Part shown: piece after piece, positions 7,398 to 14,769 of the stretch | How positions within the stretch are numbered: the first letter of the stretch is position 1 | Layout: each line of letters opens with the position of its first letter | Assembly (NCBI GenBank): GCA_902591645.1 | Contig: CACJBM010000031.1 | Location: 1-23,736 of the forward strand | DNA length: 23,736 nucleotides | Origin: an uncultured Verrucomicrobiota bacterium | Lineage (GTDB): Bacteria > Verrucomicrobiota > Verrucomicrobiae > Verrucomicrobiales > DEV007 | Direction: 5' to 3' | Translations under genes and position numbers: made by a program | The notes under the pieces: generated by a model | Seen by the model: only the letters and a program-made list of their open reading frames with translations | Databases searched by the model: none | Told to the model about the DNA's origin: nothing

Positions 7398-8741
7398 CTA
7401 CCACCGTGAAGCCTTACGGATCGGAGGACCGAGCATGTCCTTTAGAATTTCATTCTCATAGACCAGATGCCCCGAACCGTAAATGACCAGCACTCGCTTG
7501 TGCTCGGTGAGTAACCGAGCCTCAAGTGATATGAGATGCTTTTCGCGGGCAAGCATCACGGTAATCCCCATACGCTTTAAGAGGCCCGGATCCTCAGTCG
7601 CTATTGGAGACACATCATCAGGATCTAGGTTAGCAGCACTGAACGAGTTCCCCGTCGTCTCCTCATACCAGTCCTTGAACTGATCAAGATTCATGGCAGT
7701 CTCGAGCTCGTACTGCTGGATCATCCGCGGCAATAACCGCTTCACTTTATTGTCCAGATCCGCTCCAGGCTGTTCGCGCCGGACCTGACCCAAGTGCCGA
7801 ACCACGAGATAACCGAGAATGTCCGTATCATCATCAGTGACTTTGCGGAGCGCCTCAGTCGTGACGGACGGGGACGGCTCTCCGCCAATGAAAGGGATTT
7901 CCTTTTGATCCGCCAGGAGTGACGCAAAGAGAGGCTCCGGCAGGTTACCGCTCGGTTCACGGCGCCTCGCGTCACGTAAGAGCGGCGGAGGCGAATAACC
8001 CTCATCAGTATAAAGACCCTCAGTGATGACACATTCGGGATCGAATCCCTCGATAACCGACTCAATGAGCCTGTGCGTTGGTGAACCGACCCTAGGTTCG
8101 TGCCGCGCGGCAATAAATACCAGCTCCATCCGTCCCTTCTTGTAGTGCGCAAAATAGGGTGCTCGTCCCCCGAGCTTGCGGTGCTCTGCGTGGGTCCGCG
8201 CTTTGAGTAGCGTAAAATCAGGGACCGGCGCCTCATCCTCTTTGAAGAGCTGATGATCGAAACGGACCTCACGGAGCCTGAACTTCCAGCCCTGATCCGT
8301 CTTCACATAAATGTCGCGGTAAACACCACTGTGCATCAGTTTGGGCAAAGGCTCATCGTGTTGCTGCCAAATGACAGAGAAGACCGTCTCGCCCTCGATG
8401 GTACCGTCCTCTTTCTTCTTGAGGAGCGTATTTGTTTGGTGATGACGCGTGACGATTCCACGTTCCCTGAATGACCCCTGCAATTTTTCAGCGAAGGCAA
8501 GGATCTCCTCTCCGGACCCCAATGATTTGTCTCTCTTTCCCGCGAAGTAATTTTCCCAGACCCCGTCCTCAACGAAAAGGTCAGACCAGCCTTTGGCATC
8601 CTTCGAGTCCCAGGTATGACTATAACGTGAAATCAGGTCCTGGATCCCTACCCGCTCAGATACGCTAATTAAATTCTCAGCAACCCCTGCCCCACAAAGC
8701 ACACTGGAGGAGAACAGGACAAAAAGTAATAATCTCATCAA
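7398..8741 (-). CDS. Secreted SnoaL-like / TraB-TIKI-like two-domain protein
   Basis: A 447-residue protein with a signal peptide (about 1-20). Residues about 25-165 match a SnoaL-like (NTF2-fold, SnoaL_4 type) domain: VGIQDLISRYSHTWDSKDAKGWSDLFVEDGVWE, then RHHQTN and a closing WKFRLREVRFDH. Residues about 203-440 resemble the TraB/TIKI/ChaN-like fold: a first strand ending in ARHEP (His-214), VITEGLY (Glu-241), GGEPS (Glu-288), a helix with MLAREKHLISLEARLL (Arg-399) and a final VLVIYGSGHLVYENEILKDMLG (His-425). In the TIKI and GumN relatives these polar residues form a metal-dependent hydrolase or protease site. The combination of the two folds in one exported chain is unusual. A TAGGAT sequence about 10 bases upstream of the ATG may be a ribosome binding site. 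The substrate is unknown. Confidence 0.7.
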   Translation of the reverse strand: MMRLLLFVLFSSSVLCGAGVAENLISVSERVGIQDLISRYSHTWDSKDAKGWSDLFVEDGVWENYFAGKRDKSLGSGEEILAFAEKLQGSFRERGIVTRHHQTNTLLKKKEDGTIEGETVFSVIWQQHDEPLPKLMHSGVYRDIYVKTDQGWKFRLREVRFDHQLFKEDEAPVPDFTLLKARTHAEHRKLGGRAPYFAHYKKGRMELVFIAARHEPRVGSPTHRLIESVIEGFDPECVITEGLYTDEGYSPPPLLRDARRREPSGNLPEPLFASLLADQKEIPFIGGEPSPSVTTEALRKVTDDDTDILGYLVVRHLGQVRREQPGADLDNKVKRLLPRMIQQYELETAMNLDQFKDWYEETTGNSFSAANLDPDDVSPIATEDPGLLKRMGITVMLAREKHLISLEARLLTEHKRVLVIYGSGHLVYENEILKDMLGPPIRKASRW

Positions 8742-8799
8742 ACGCTATCCTACCAGAGGCCGAACGGGCCCCGCAACCTGATTATTGAGCTCTTATTGA

Positions 8800-8805
8800 T
8801 AGAAT
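8800..8805 (+). promoter_or_regulatory. Candidate -10 element (TAGAAT)
   Basis: TAGAAT matches the sigma-70 -10 consensus at five of six positions and lies 53 bases upstream of the preferred ATG at 8859 in a divergent promoter region. A CTGATT hexamer 16 bases further upstream is a poor -35 box. The call is weak. Confidence 0.25.
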
Positions 8806-8858
8806 ATTTTGATGTGATGGCCCTTTAAATAATGTTAGGTTTTTCCGGACACTTTAAA

Positions 8859-10190
8859 ATGGCAAAGGACGAAATTATTGAGCAGTTAAAAAGCTTAAAA
8901 GAAAAAAGACTCTTCGGCTCCGAAGTCGAAAAGCTCATCGAGCCTTTCAAGGGAAAGGTCCATTCCTTTGACATGACATTCGCCAAGTCGGAACGCTCGT
9001 TCGGATCCCAGCCGGATCCGGCCTATGACAATGGCCACAAGATGACATGTGCAATCCCGGAAGGTCCCGAAATCACCGTGCTCGTTCCTGCGGACCAGGA
9101 AGAATTCATCAATGGACTAAAATCTGGAGACAACTTTAATTTTCCCCTGCAGCTGCTCGGCTATGACGGACTCTACCACAGGGCCGTGTTCGGAAAAGTC
9201 AGTCACAAAGAAGAGACACCTAACGAGGAGACACCCAAAGAAGAAACCCCTAATGAGGAGCCACTGACTGAAGCGATTGAGGAGACAACTCCCTCACCCG
9301 TCGAAGAAAAGGCGCCCGAAAGTCCTCCAAAGGATGAGGAAAAGATTTCCGGGAATGAGAAGAAGAAGAAACGTTCGCTGTCATTTCCAAAGTCTAGCGA
9401 CAAAACAAAAAAGTCCTCACGAACGGACAAGGACCGCGGCTATTACGTGGTCCTCAAAAGCGTCAATGAAGGTACCGGAAAGTTTGTGAAACCTGAATTG
9501 GATGACGCAGCTCAGAAGACATTAACCAACTATGATCTCACTAAGGCGATCCCTCAATTTAAGAAAAAATTCAACCAACAAATGAGCCAGACCGTAGACC
9601 CTGAATTGGATGCTGTGGATCAGAAAACCGTCATCACCTCTTACCTCAGCGCTCTGATCCCTCAATTTAAGTTCACCTTTAAAAACTTTAAAATGTGGAG
9701 CATCAGAAACATTGCTGGCTTATATTCTGGGAGTCGTAATGACTGGGAACAGGCCAAAAGATTAATTAAAAATTGCCCCGTACTCATCAAATGGAAATGC
9801 ACAAAAAAGGAAGCTGATAAGCTCAAGAAGGCACTCGAAAATGCGGGCGCGTCCGTGGACATTCATCCTTATAAAGAATGGCATGACATTTATGAGTGGC
9901 CCGACAAAGAACGGCCTGACTATAAGCAAATTACGTATAGGCAAATTGTGCTTCGGGAGGAAATCAAGCCCATCGCGCTGAACTTTAAACGTCTGTGCGA
10001 GGGCCCCAAATCCCATTTATACAACGTAAAATTCACTTATATCATCTCACTGTCCCTTTATGCATTGAGCGGGTTCCTTTTCTTAGTCAGTACTGGTACC
10101 GGCCCTGGTTTCATGGAACCCTTAACATGGAGCATTTTATTCGCCGGAGCAGGTTACGGCGTACATAAATTAGCGAAGACCGTCTGGTAA
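8859..10190 (+). CDS. Membrane-anchored protein with split ribosomal L7/L12 C-terminal-like region
   Basis: A protein of 443 residues if started at the second ATG (MAKDEIIEQL); an ATG nine codons earlier at 8832 is possible. No Shine-Dalgarno sequence favours either. Regions in order: an unrecognised N-terminal domain (about 1-115); a very acidic Glu/Pro/Thr linker with repeats of ETPNEETPKE (about 118-165); a basic Lys/Ser stretch (about 166-192); the strand YYVVLKSV; two 36-residue repeats beginning PELD and ending PQFK; then SIRNIAGLYSG...AKRLIKNCP...KKEADKLKKALENAGASVDI, which closely follows the C-terminal domain of ribosomal protein L7/L12. The C-terminus has two membrane helices (about 393-411 and 421-438). 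Large proteins with an L7/L12-like domain occur outside ribosomes but their role is unknown. It converges on the giant fusion gene. Confidence 0.7.
   Translation: MAKDEIIEQLKSLKEKRLFGSEVEKLIEPFKGKVHSFDMTFAKSERSFGSQPDPAYDNGHKMTCAIPEGPEITVLVPADQEEFINGLKSGDNFNFPLQLLGYDGLYHRAVFGKVSHKEETPNEETPKEETPNEEPLTEAIEETTPSPVEEKAPESPPKDEEKISGNEKKKKRSLSFPKSSDKTKKSSRTDKDRGYYVVLKSVNEGTGKFVKPELDDAAQKTLTNYDLTKAIPQFKKKFNQQMSQTVDPELDAVDQKTVITSYLSALIPQFKFTFKNFKMWSIRNIAGLYSGSRNDWEQAKRLIKNCPVLIKWKCTKKEADKLKKALENAGASVDIHPYKEWHDIYEWPDKERPDYKQITYRQIVLREEIKPIALNFKRLCEGPKSHLYNVKFTYIISLSLYALSGFLFLVSTGTGPGFMEPLTWSILFAGAGYGVHKLAKTVW
9492..9707 (+). repeat. Tandem 108-bp in-frame duplication
   Basis: Two adjacent 108-bp units, starting at 9492 and 9600, share CCTGAATTGGATG at their starts and ATCCCTCAATTTAAG at exactly equivalent offsets (9549 and 9657). 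They encode the two 36-residue repeats in the L7/L12-like protein. Interior positions have diverged (about half of the residues differ), so the duplication is not very recent, but the ends remain nearly identical. Confidence 0.85.
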
Positions 10191-10229
10191 ATTATTTACC
10201 TGGTCTTGATTTGATTTACCTTGCTCCAG
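10191..10229 (-). repeat. Direct-repeat copy 1: orphan sulfatase 3'-end fragment
   Basis: This 39-base stretch matches 14732-14769 at 36 positions (two substitutions and one inserted base). The other copy is the last codons, stop and overlapping downstream start of the sulfatase gene. This copy lies immediately after the stop of the plus-strand gene ending at 10190, and ends 10 bases before the stop of the giant minus-strand gene. It is in the same orientation as the sulfatase, has lost the ATG and carries a frameshifting base, so it codes for nothing. Confidence 0.85.
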
Positions 10230-10239
10230 TTTGGCCCGT

Positions 10240-13200
10240 TTAATTTTTCACATTAAAGTGATGAAGAACATTTTTAAACAAGGTACTTAAATTCTTGTCG
10301 TGGTACATGGCCCATGCCGTGGCAATTGATCCGGTATGAAAGACCCGGCCACCTTCTGGCCGTTCCCAGTATATAATTTCCGCGATGGTCTGCTCGCCTC
10401 CTATCCTTTTCTTATGTGCCTCGGCATTAAAGTCCAGAACGTTGCGGTTATCATGACTACTGGCCACAGTGATGATTCCTTCAGGCTCAACAAGACCCTT
10501 TAGTTTCGGATCCTTAGTCGTTTTCAGAATGGTCGATAATCTGACGTCATATTCATGACCGACAGCGCCGATAGTATCATTCACAAAACCAAACTCGTCC
10601 CCACCATTCAATTCAATTTTGTGCGGTTCATTGAAAAGAAAATGTTCGGGAAGATCGACCCTGTAGGGCTTGAATTCTCCTCCGGCCCACCCGAGACACG
10701 TAAGCCCGACCAGTTTCCAGGCCGGATATCCGCAGAATCGCATCAGACTGCCCCTCTTAAAATCATGGCTATGATAAAGCTCACCGACCTTGGCCCGTGC
10801 CCGGCCACCGATGCTCTTACCAAACTTTCTGCACTCCATCACCTCACCGGTCCCGTCAAAACTGACCCGCCAGAACATCGTATTCCCTGACATTACCACG
10901 GCCGCACCACCTCCCTTTAAATAATGGTCAAGGCCATCATAGGCTCGGCCTGACCAGTATTCGCTGTGCCCATTAATGCACACCACTTTATAACCATCAA
11001 GGATATCAGGATTGGAATCGAGGTCCCTGTCCGTAATTACATCATATTTGTAACCATGTTTATCCAGCCATAGATGAAGAAAACGTTCACCGCGAAGAAG
11101 ATGACTGTACCCGCCGCCGATGTAGGTCTTGTTAGGACCCGCGGCCGGCCAGGGAACTTTCATTCCTATCTTATAGGTTGGCTGACCATTGAAGTGATCA
11201 CTGTAACAGCTGTACCTCGGCGCTTTCGGATGACTGCTGCCCAGGCCTCCCGTTCCCATCTGAACCAGACCGGCACCATGATTGACCGGGAAAGGTGTCG
11301 AGTTGTAGGCGAGCCAAGTATTGGAGGACACGAGAACGAGTACGGGCGACTTGGGCTCAGATTCTGGCTTCCTAACAATAAAAGTAGCGTGGTAGCGCAT
11401 CGGCTTGCCATTCAATTTGAAATCAAACTTTCCGGCATAAATACCTGACTTGGTATCTTTCGGCACACGGAACTTATGGTTCACGTCCCAACGGGCATTA
11501 TAGAGTTCGTCCGCTGCGAGTCTGAGGCCATGGCCACGGTCAGGGTCCTTGACCGGATCATATTTTTCATCATGACGATCGATCTTGGCGGCATCAAAAC
11601 CAGGCCCGCCAATCATCCAGGTTCCCCGATTAATGATTTGTCCGTGCCGAGACCCTGTCCCCGAATCAGAGACCTTCTCACCACGTTCCTCCGAAAAGGA
11701 CCAGCAAGCCAAAACGCTTTTATCCTTTGGAGGAGTCAAACCGCGGTCAGTGTACCGCTCCTTGACTCCTTCAATGCCGAGAGCACTGTCATAAAGAGCA
11801 CACATGGCGAGGTCCCCATTATAGAAATTTGAAGCCGAACCCTCAGTCCCGTAAGCGCCCAGACGCAGGGCCGTCTTTCCCGGCCTGACGGCTCCGGCAA
11901 AAGGAAATTCCGCGACCATCGAACCGTTAATGTAAATCCTTTTCATTTTACCATCCCAGGTTCCCACGACGTGCTGCCACAAATTTGCTTTAATGAGCCC
12001 GGGACCAGTCCGGTGAATTGCTGTGTTTTCAAATTCACCGCCGGAACCCGTCAAAAATTCAATGACACCGTTCTGAAGGAACAGCCCGATCCCGGCATTC
12101 CCGGGATAGTCGTGTTGAGTAATGAGTCCCTGCCATCCACTCAGATTAAAGGGACGGATCCAGCATTCCATGGTCAGTTGTGACAGTCGCCTATTCGATG
12201 GCAAAGCCTTAGGCACATGAACATAAGATCCGGGATGTATGGGCTGTGAATGCGGCTCCTTGACACTGAAAGTTTTCAGTACCGGATCATTGTCCCGGTC
12301 CTCAGGATCCTTCCCAAGCTCAACGATACTTAACTCATAGGGAACCGTACTGCTGACACGGAACTCAATTTCCTCTCCAGCTTCGATGCTCTTTTGCGCA
12401 TACGCATGAAGGCCCGGTAAATCGACAGGAATGTGCGGCGGGATTGTTTCCTGATTTTCCTTCTTCTGATTACCCGAGACCAGATCACTGGGTAACTTTG
12501 CAGATTTTAAATATGCCACCATGTCTGCGATTTCTTGGGGCTTAAAGAGCTCATCAAAGACCTTTGGCATCAAAGAATCGTTCGAATATCTGGCGGATTT
12601 TATTTCCTTGATCGGCACGCTCACTTCGGCTCCCGGTGCAGAGGACAGCACTATTTTATCATGACTGTCCCTCAGTATTAATCCCCCAATCTCTGCGTTC
12701 CCGGCACTGACCAGAACCCTCTCGTAGTACCGGGCAATTGAAGAACTGGGATAAATGATCGCTTCCAATAAATCTTCTTCACTTCGTATGGATCCGATGC
12801 CCGTGAGATCAGGGCCAAATTTGACTCCCTTATTACCCATGACATGACAGGTGAGGCAAAGGGACCTGGCCGTACTTTCAAATAGAGCTTTTCCTTTATC
12901 AGCGTCTCCACGGGGTAGGAGTGCCGCCAGCTCTTTGAGGCGTTTACTTTGGCTGGTAATTTTTTCGGGGTCCGCGTCTGTCGCATCTGCCATTTTTATA
13001 TCAGGCATGGCATGAGGTGATGGAGCCCCCCCATCGATTCGAATCATGGTCCGGGCCTGGTCTGCGATCTGATTGCGGAGCGGTAAATTATCAGTCTCCC
13101 CTATTTCATAAAGAGCGTAAGTCACTGCATGCTTTAAGAATTTATCGGCTCCTTTTGAGCCTGCTTCTATGAGAGGCTTGATCGCCTTAACTTCCCCTAT

Positions 13201-14736
13201 CCTTCCCAGGGCCATTGCCGAAAGACGAACGAGGTGCGGATCCTCGGACCCAAGAAAATCAATGAGCCTATTAACTGGTACAGGGTCTCGCCACAATCCA
13301 ATGCTATGAATCGCAGCTGCCCTAACCTCGGATCTTTCATCATCCAAAAAGTCCCGGACCGCCTTTCGTGCCTCATCGCCCGGGACCCTATGAAGAGCCC
13401 ATAGGGCAGGCAAACGTGCGTCTGACTCTTTTAACGGTTCAATATTTTCTTCCTTGGCCAAGACTTTCATTGACCGCTGAACCACGTGAGACCGTTCATC
13501 ACCGAGCCATTTGATCTTTGGGTTTTGCCAGTCCAGATCCAGTCCCCGGGGATCATTGAGTTTCGGTGATCCTTTCTTTTTGATCCGATAGATGGCACCC
13601 AGTACATGCGGTTTGGCAACTTTTGAAGTCGGACAGCAAATCATATACCAGCTGCCCGTGTCAGCGACGAGCAGGCTCCCGTCAGCATCCTCAATCACAT
13701 CGGTCGGATGAAAATCGTTCTGGTCACTCTCAAGGAAAGTCTCATTAGTTGATGTGTAACTTGATCCGCTCGGGGTCAGCCGGTGCCTCGAGACGCGGCG
13801 AAGGTTAAAATTCGAACAGAGAAGGTCTCCCCGGAGCCCAAGAAAATCACTCTTCGGCATCACGATTCCTGACGGAGCAGCCGGACCCATTTGGGAGAGG
13901 ATCGGCAATAAGCCTCCGGTCCTTGGGTGAGGAGAAAGGACCCTGTCATTTTTCCTTCCATACATTCCCCCATAAACCGCATGAATGATACCGTCCCTTT
14001 TTCCGGGCCCCGAAAGATCAAAAAAAGTGCCACTCAAAAAACACTCACCACTTTCACTGAAAGCGAGCCCGACCGGATTATTCATTCCACCAGTCATCAC
14101 GACACTGAGGTCAGTCCCGTCAGGCCTGGCTCGGTAAATATGGGCAGCACTCGATTTGAATGTTTTTCCATTTCCCAACACATGAGTCTGGGGATCGAAG
14201 GCTCCCTTGCACCAGTAAAAATAGCCATCCACTCCCAAGTAGGGTCCATGCATATCATTGCCGCAGCCCTCAATCGAACCGCCGTTAAACCAACTACTCC
14301 TCTTGTCCGCCACGTGGTCCCCGTCCGTGTCACGGAACTTCCAGATATGAGGAGGAGCACCAACGTAAACGTCCCCGTCATGAACGAGTATCCCTTCCGG
14401 GAAAGGTACCTTATCCGCAAACAGAGTCGATTCATCAAAGGTCCCGTCTCCGTCCTTGTCCACTAACCTTAGGATACGGTGACTCGGGTCCTTGAGTTGG
14501 GCCGGAGCATTATCGGTATTCCCTGAACTGTCCGTTACGTAAAGCACACCATTTTCATCAAAGCTCATATGTATGGGCCTTTGTACGAGAGGCGGTGCTG
14601 CGACCTGCTCCAATGAATAGCCGTCAGGAAGAGTAAAGGTATGAGGTGGATATGAGATTTTCTCCCCTTTCCCTACTCCACCAAGAATCAGGAAGAAATG
14701 AATGTATAAAAGTTTCTGTGTGATAGGTGAGATCAT
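10240..14736 (-). CDS. Giant secreted fusion: PVC-type dehydrogenase propeller, HEAT, heme c, dimethylformamidase-like
   Basis: With the ATG at 14736 the product has 1498 residues and starts MISPITQKLLYIHFFLILGG, a signal peptide; this ATG overlaps the sulfatase stop as ATGA. A start 14 codons earlier is in frame but would hide the signal. Regions: 30-390, a sorbosone-dehydrogenase-like propeller of the PVC membrane-bound dehydrogenase type; 410-555, HEAT repeats; 610-745, a Pirellula/Verrucomicrobium-type heme domain with CLTCH at 627-631 and probable axial Met in SLMP; 770-1498, similar to the whole N,N-dimethylformamidase large subunit, including PGLHAYAQKSIEAGEEIEFRVSS-like entry, a LamG-like insert (about 850-990) and the C-terminal part with NTWLAYN, GHSEYW and GGRVFHTGSIATAW. 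His-1257 and Glu-1259 fit the HxE near the iron of that enzyme, and Tyr-1144 with Tyr-1175 or 1178 could be the tyrosine ligands. No small subunit gene is seen nearby. Substrate unknown. Confidence 0.85.
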   Translation of the reverse strand: MISPITQKLLYIHFFLILGGVGKGEKISYPPHTFTLPDGYSLEQVAAPPLVQRPIHMSFDENGVLYVTDSSGNTDNAPAQLKDPSHRILRLVDKDGDGTFDESTLFADKVPFPEGILVHDGDVYVGAPPHIWKFRDTDGDHVADKRSSWFNGGSIEGCGNDMHGPYLGVDGYFYWCKGAFDPQTHVLGNGKTFKSSAAHIYRARPDGTDLSVVMTGGMNNPVGLAFSESGECFLSGTFFDLSGPGKRDGIIHAVYGGMYGRKNDRVLSPHPRTGGLLPILSQMGPAAPSGIVMPKSDFLGLRGDLLCSNFNLRRVSRHRLTPSGSSYTSTNETFLESDQNDFHPTDVIEDADGSLLVADTGSWYMICCPTSKVAKPHVLGAIYRIKKKGSPKLNDPRGLDLDWQNPKIKWLGDERSHVVQRSMKVLAKEENIEPLKESDARLPALWALHRVPGDEARKAVRDFLDDERSEVRAAAIHSIGLWRDPVPVNRLIDFLGSEDPHLVRLSAMALGRIGEVKAIKPLIEAGSKGADKFLKHAVTYALYEIGETDNLPLRNQIADQARTMIRIDGGAPSPHAMPDIKMADATDADPEKITSQSKRLKELAALLPRGDADKGKALFESTARSLCLTCHVMGNKGVKFGPDLTGIGSIRSEEDLLEAIIYPSSSIARYYERVLVSAGNAEIGGLILRDSHDKIVLSSAPGAEVSVPIKEIKSARYSNDSLMPKVFDELFKPQEIADMVAYLKSAKLPSDLVSGNQKKENQETIPPHIPVDLPGLHAYAQKSIEAGEEIEFRVSSTVPYELSIVELGKDPEDRDNDPVLKTFSVKEPHSQPIHPGSYVHVPKALPSNRRLSQLTMECWIRPFNLSGWQGLITQHDYPGNAGIGLFLQNGVIEFLTGSGGEFENTAIHRTGPGLIKANLWQHVVGTWDGKMKRIYINGSMVAEFPFAGAVRPGKTALRLGAYGTEGSASNFYNGDLAMCALYDSALGIEGVKERYTDRGLTPPKDKSVLACWSFSEERGEKVSDSGTGSRHGQIINRGTWMIGGPGFDAAKIDRHDEKYDPVKDPDRGHGLRLAADELYNARWDVNHKFRVPKDTKSGIYAGKFDFKLNGKPMRYHATFIVRKPESEPKSPVLVLVSSNTWLAYNSTPFPVNHGAGLVQMGTGGLGSSHPKAPRYSCYSDHFNGQPTYKIGMKVPWPAAGPNKTYIGGGYSHLLRGERFLHLWLDKHGYKYDVITDRDLDSNPDILDGYKVVCINGHSEYWSGRAYDGLDHYLKGGGAAVVMSGNTMFWRVSFDGTGEVMECRKFGKSIGGRARAKVGELYHSHDFKRGSLMRFCGYPAWKLVGLTCLGWAGGEFKPYRVDLPEHFLFNEPHKIELNGGDEFGFVNDTIGAVGHEYDVRLSTILKTTKDPKLKGLVEPEGIITVASSHDNRNVLDFNAEAHKKRIGGEQTIAEIIYWERPEGGRVFHTGSIATAWAMYHDKNLSTLFKNVLHHFNVKN

Positions 14737-14769
14737 TTGCCTGGTCTTGATTTGATTTCCTTGCTCCAG
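14732..14769 (-). repeat. Direct-repeat copy 2: sulfatase 3' end / giant gene start junction
   Basis: This copy contains the last 11 sulfatase codons, the TGA stop and the overlapping ATG of the giant gene. Its partner is at 10191-10229, 4.5 kb away in the same orientation, so the pair exactly brackets the giant gene. See the finding on a possible insertion scar. Confidence 0.85.

Noticed and set aside
13927..14466. Plus-strand open frame of 179 codons within the giant gene
   Set aside because: The minus-strand frame encodes the conserved dehydrogenase propeller. The plus-strand product shows no recognisable pattern.
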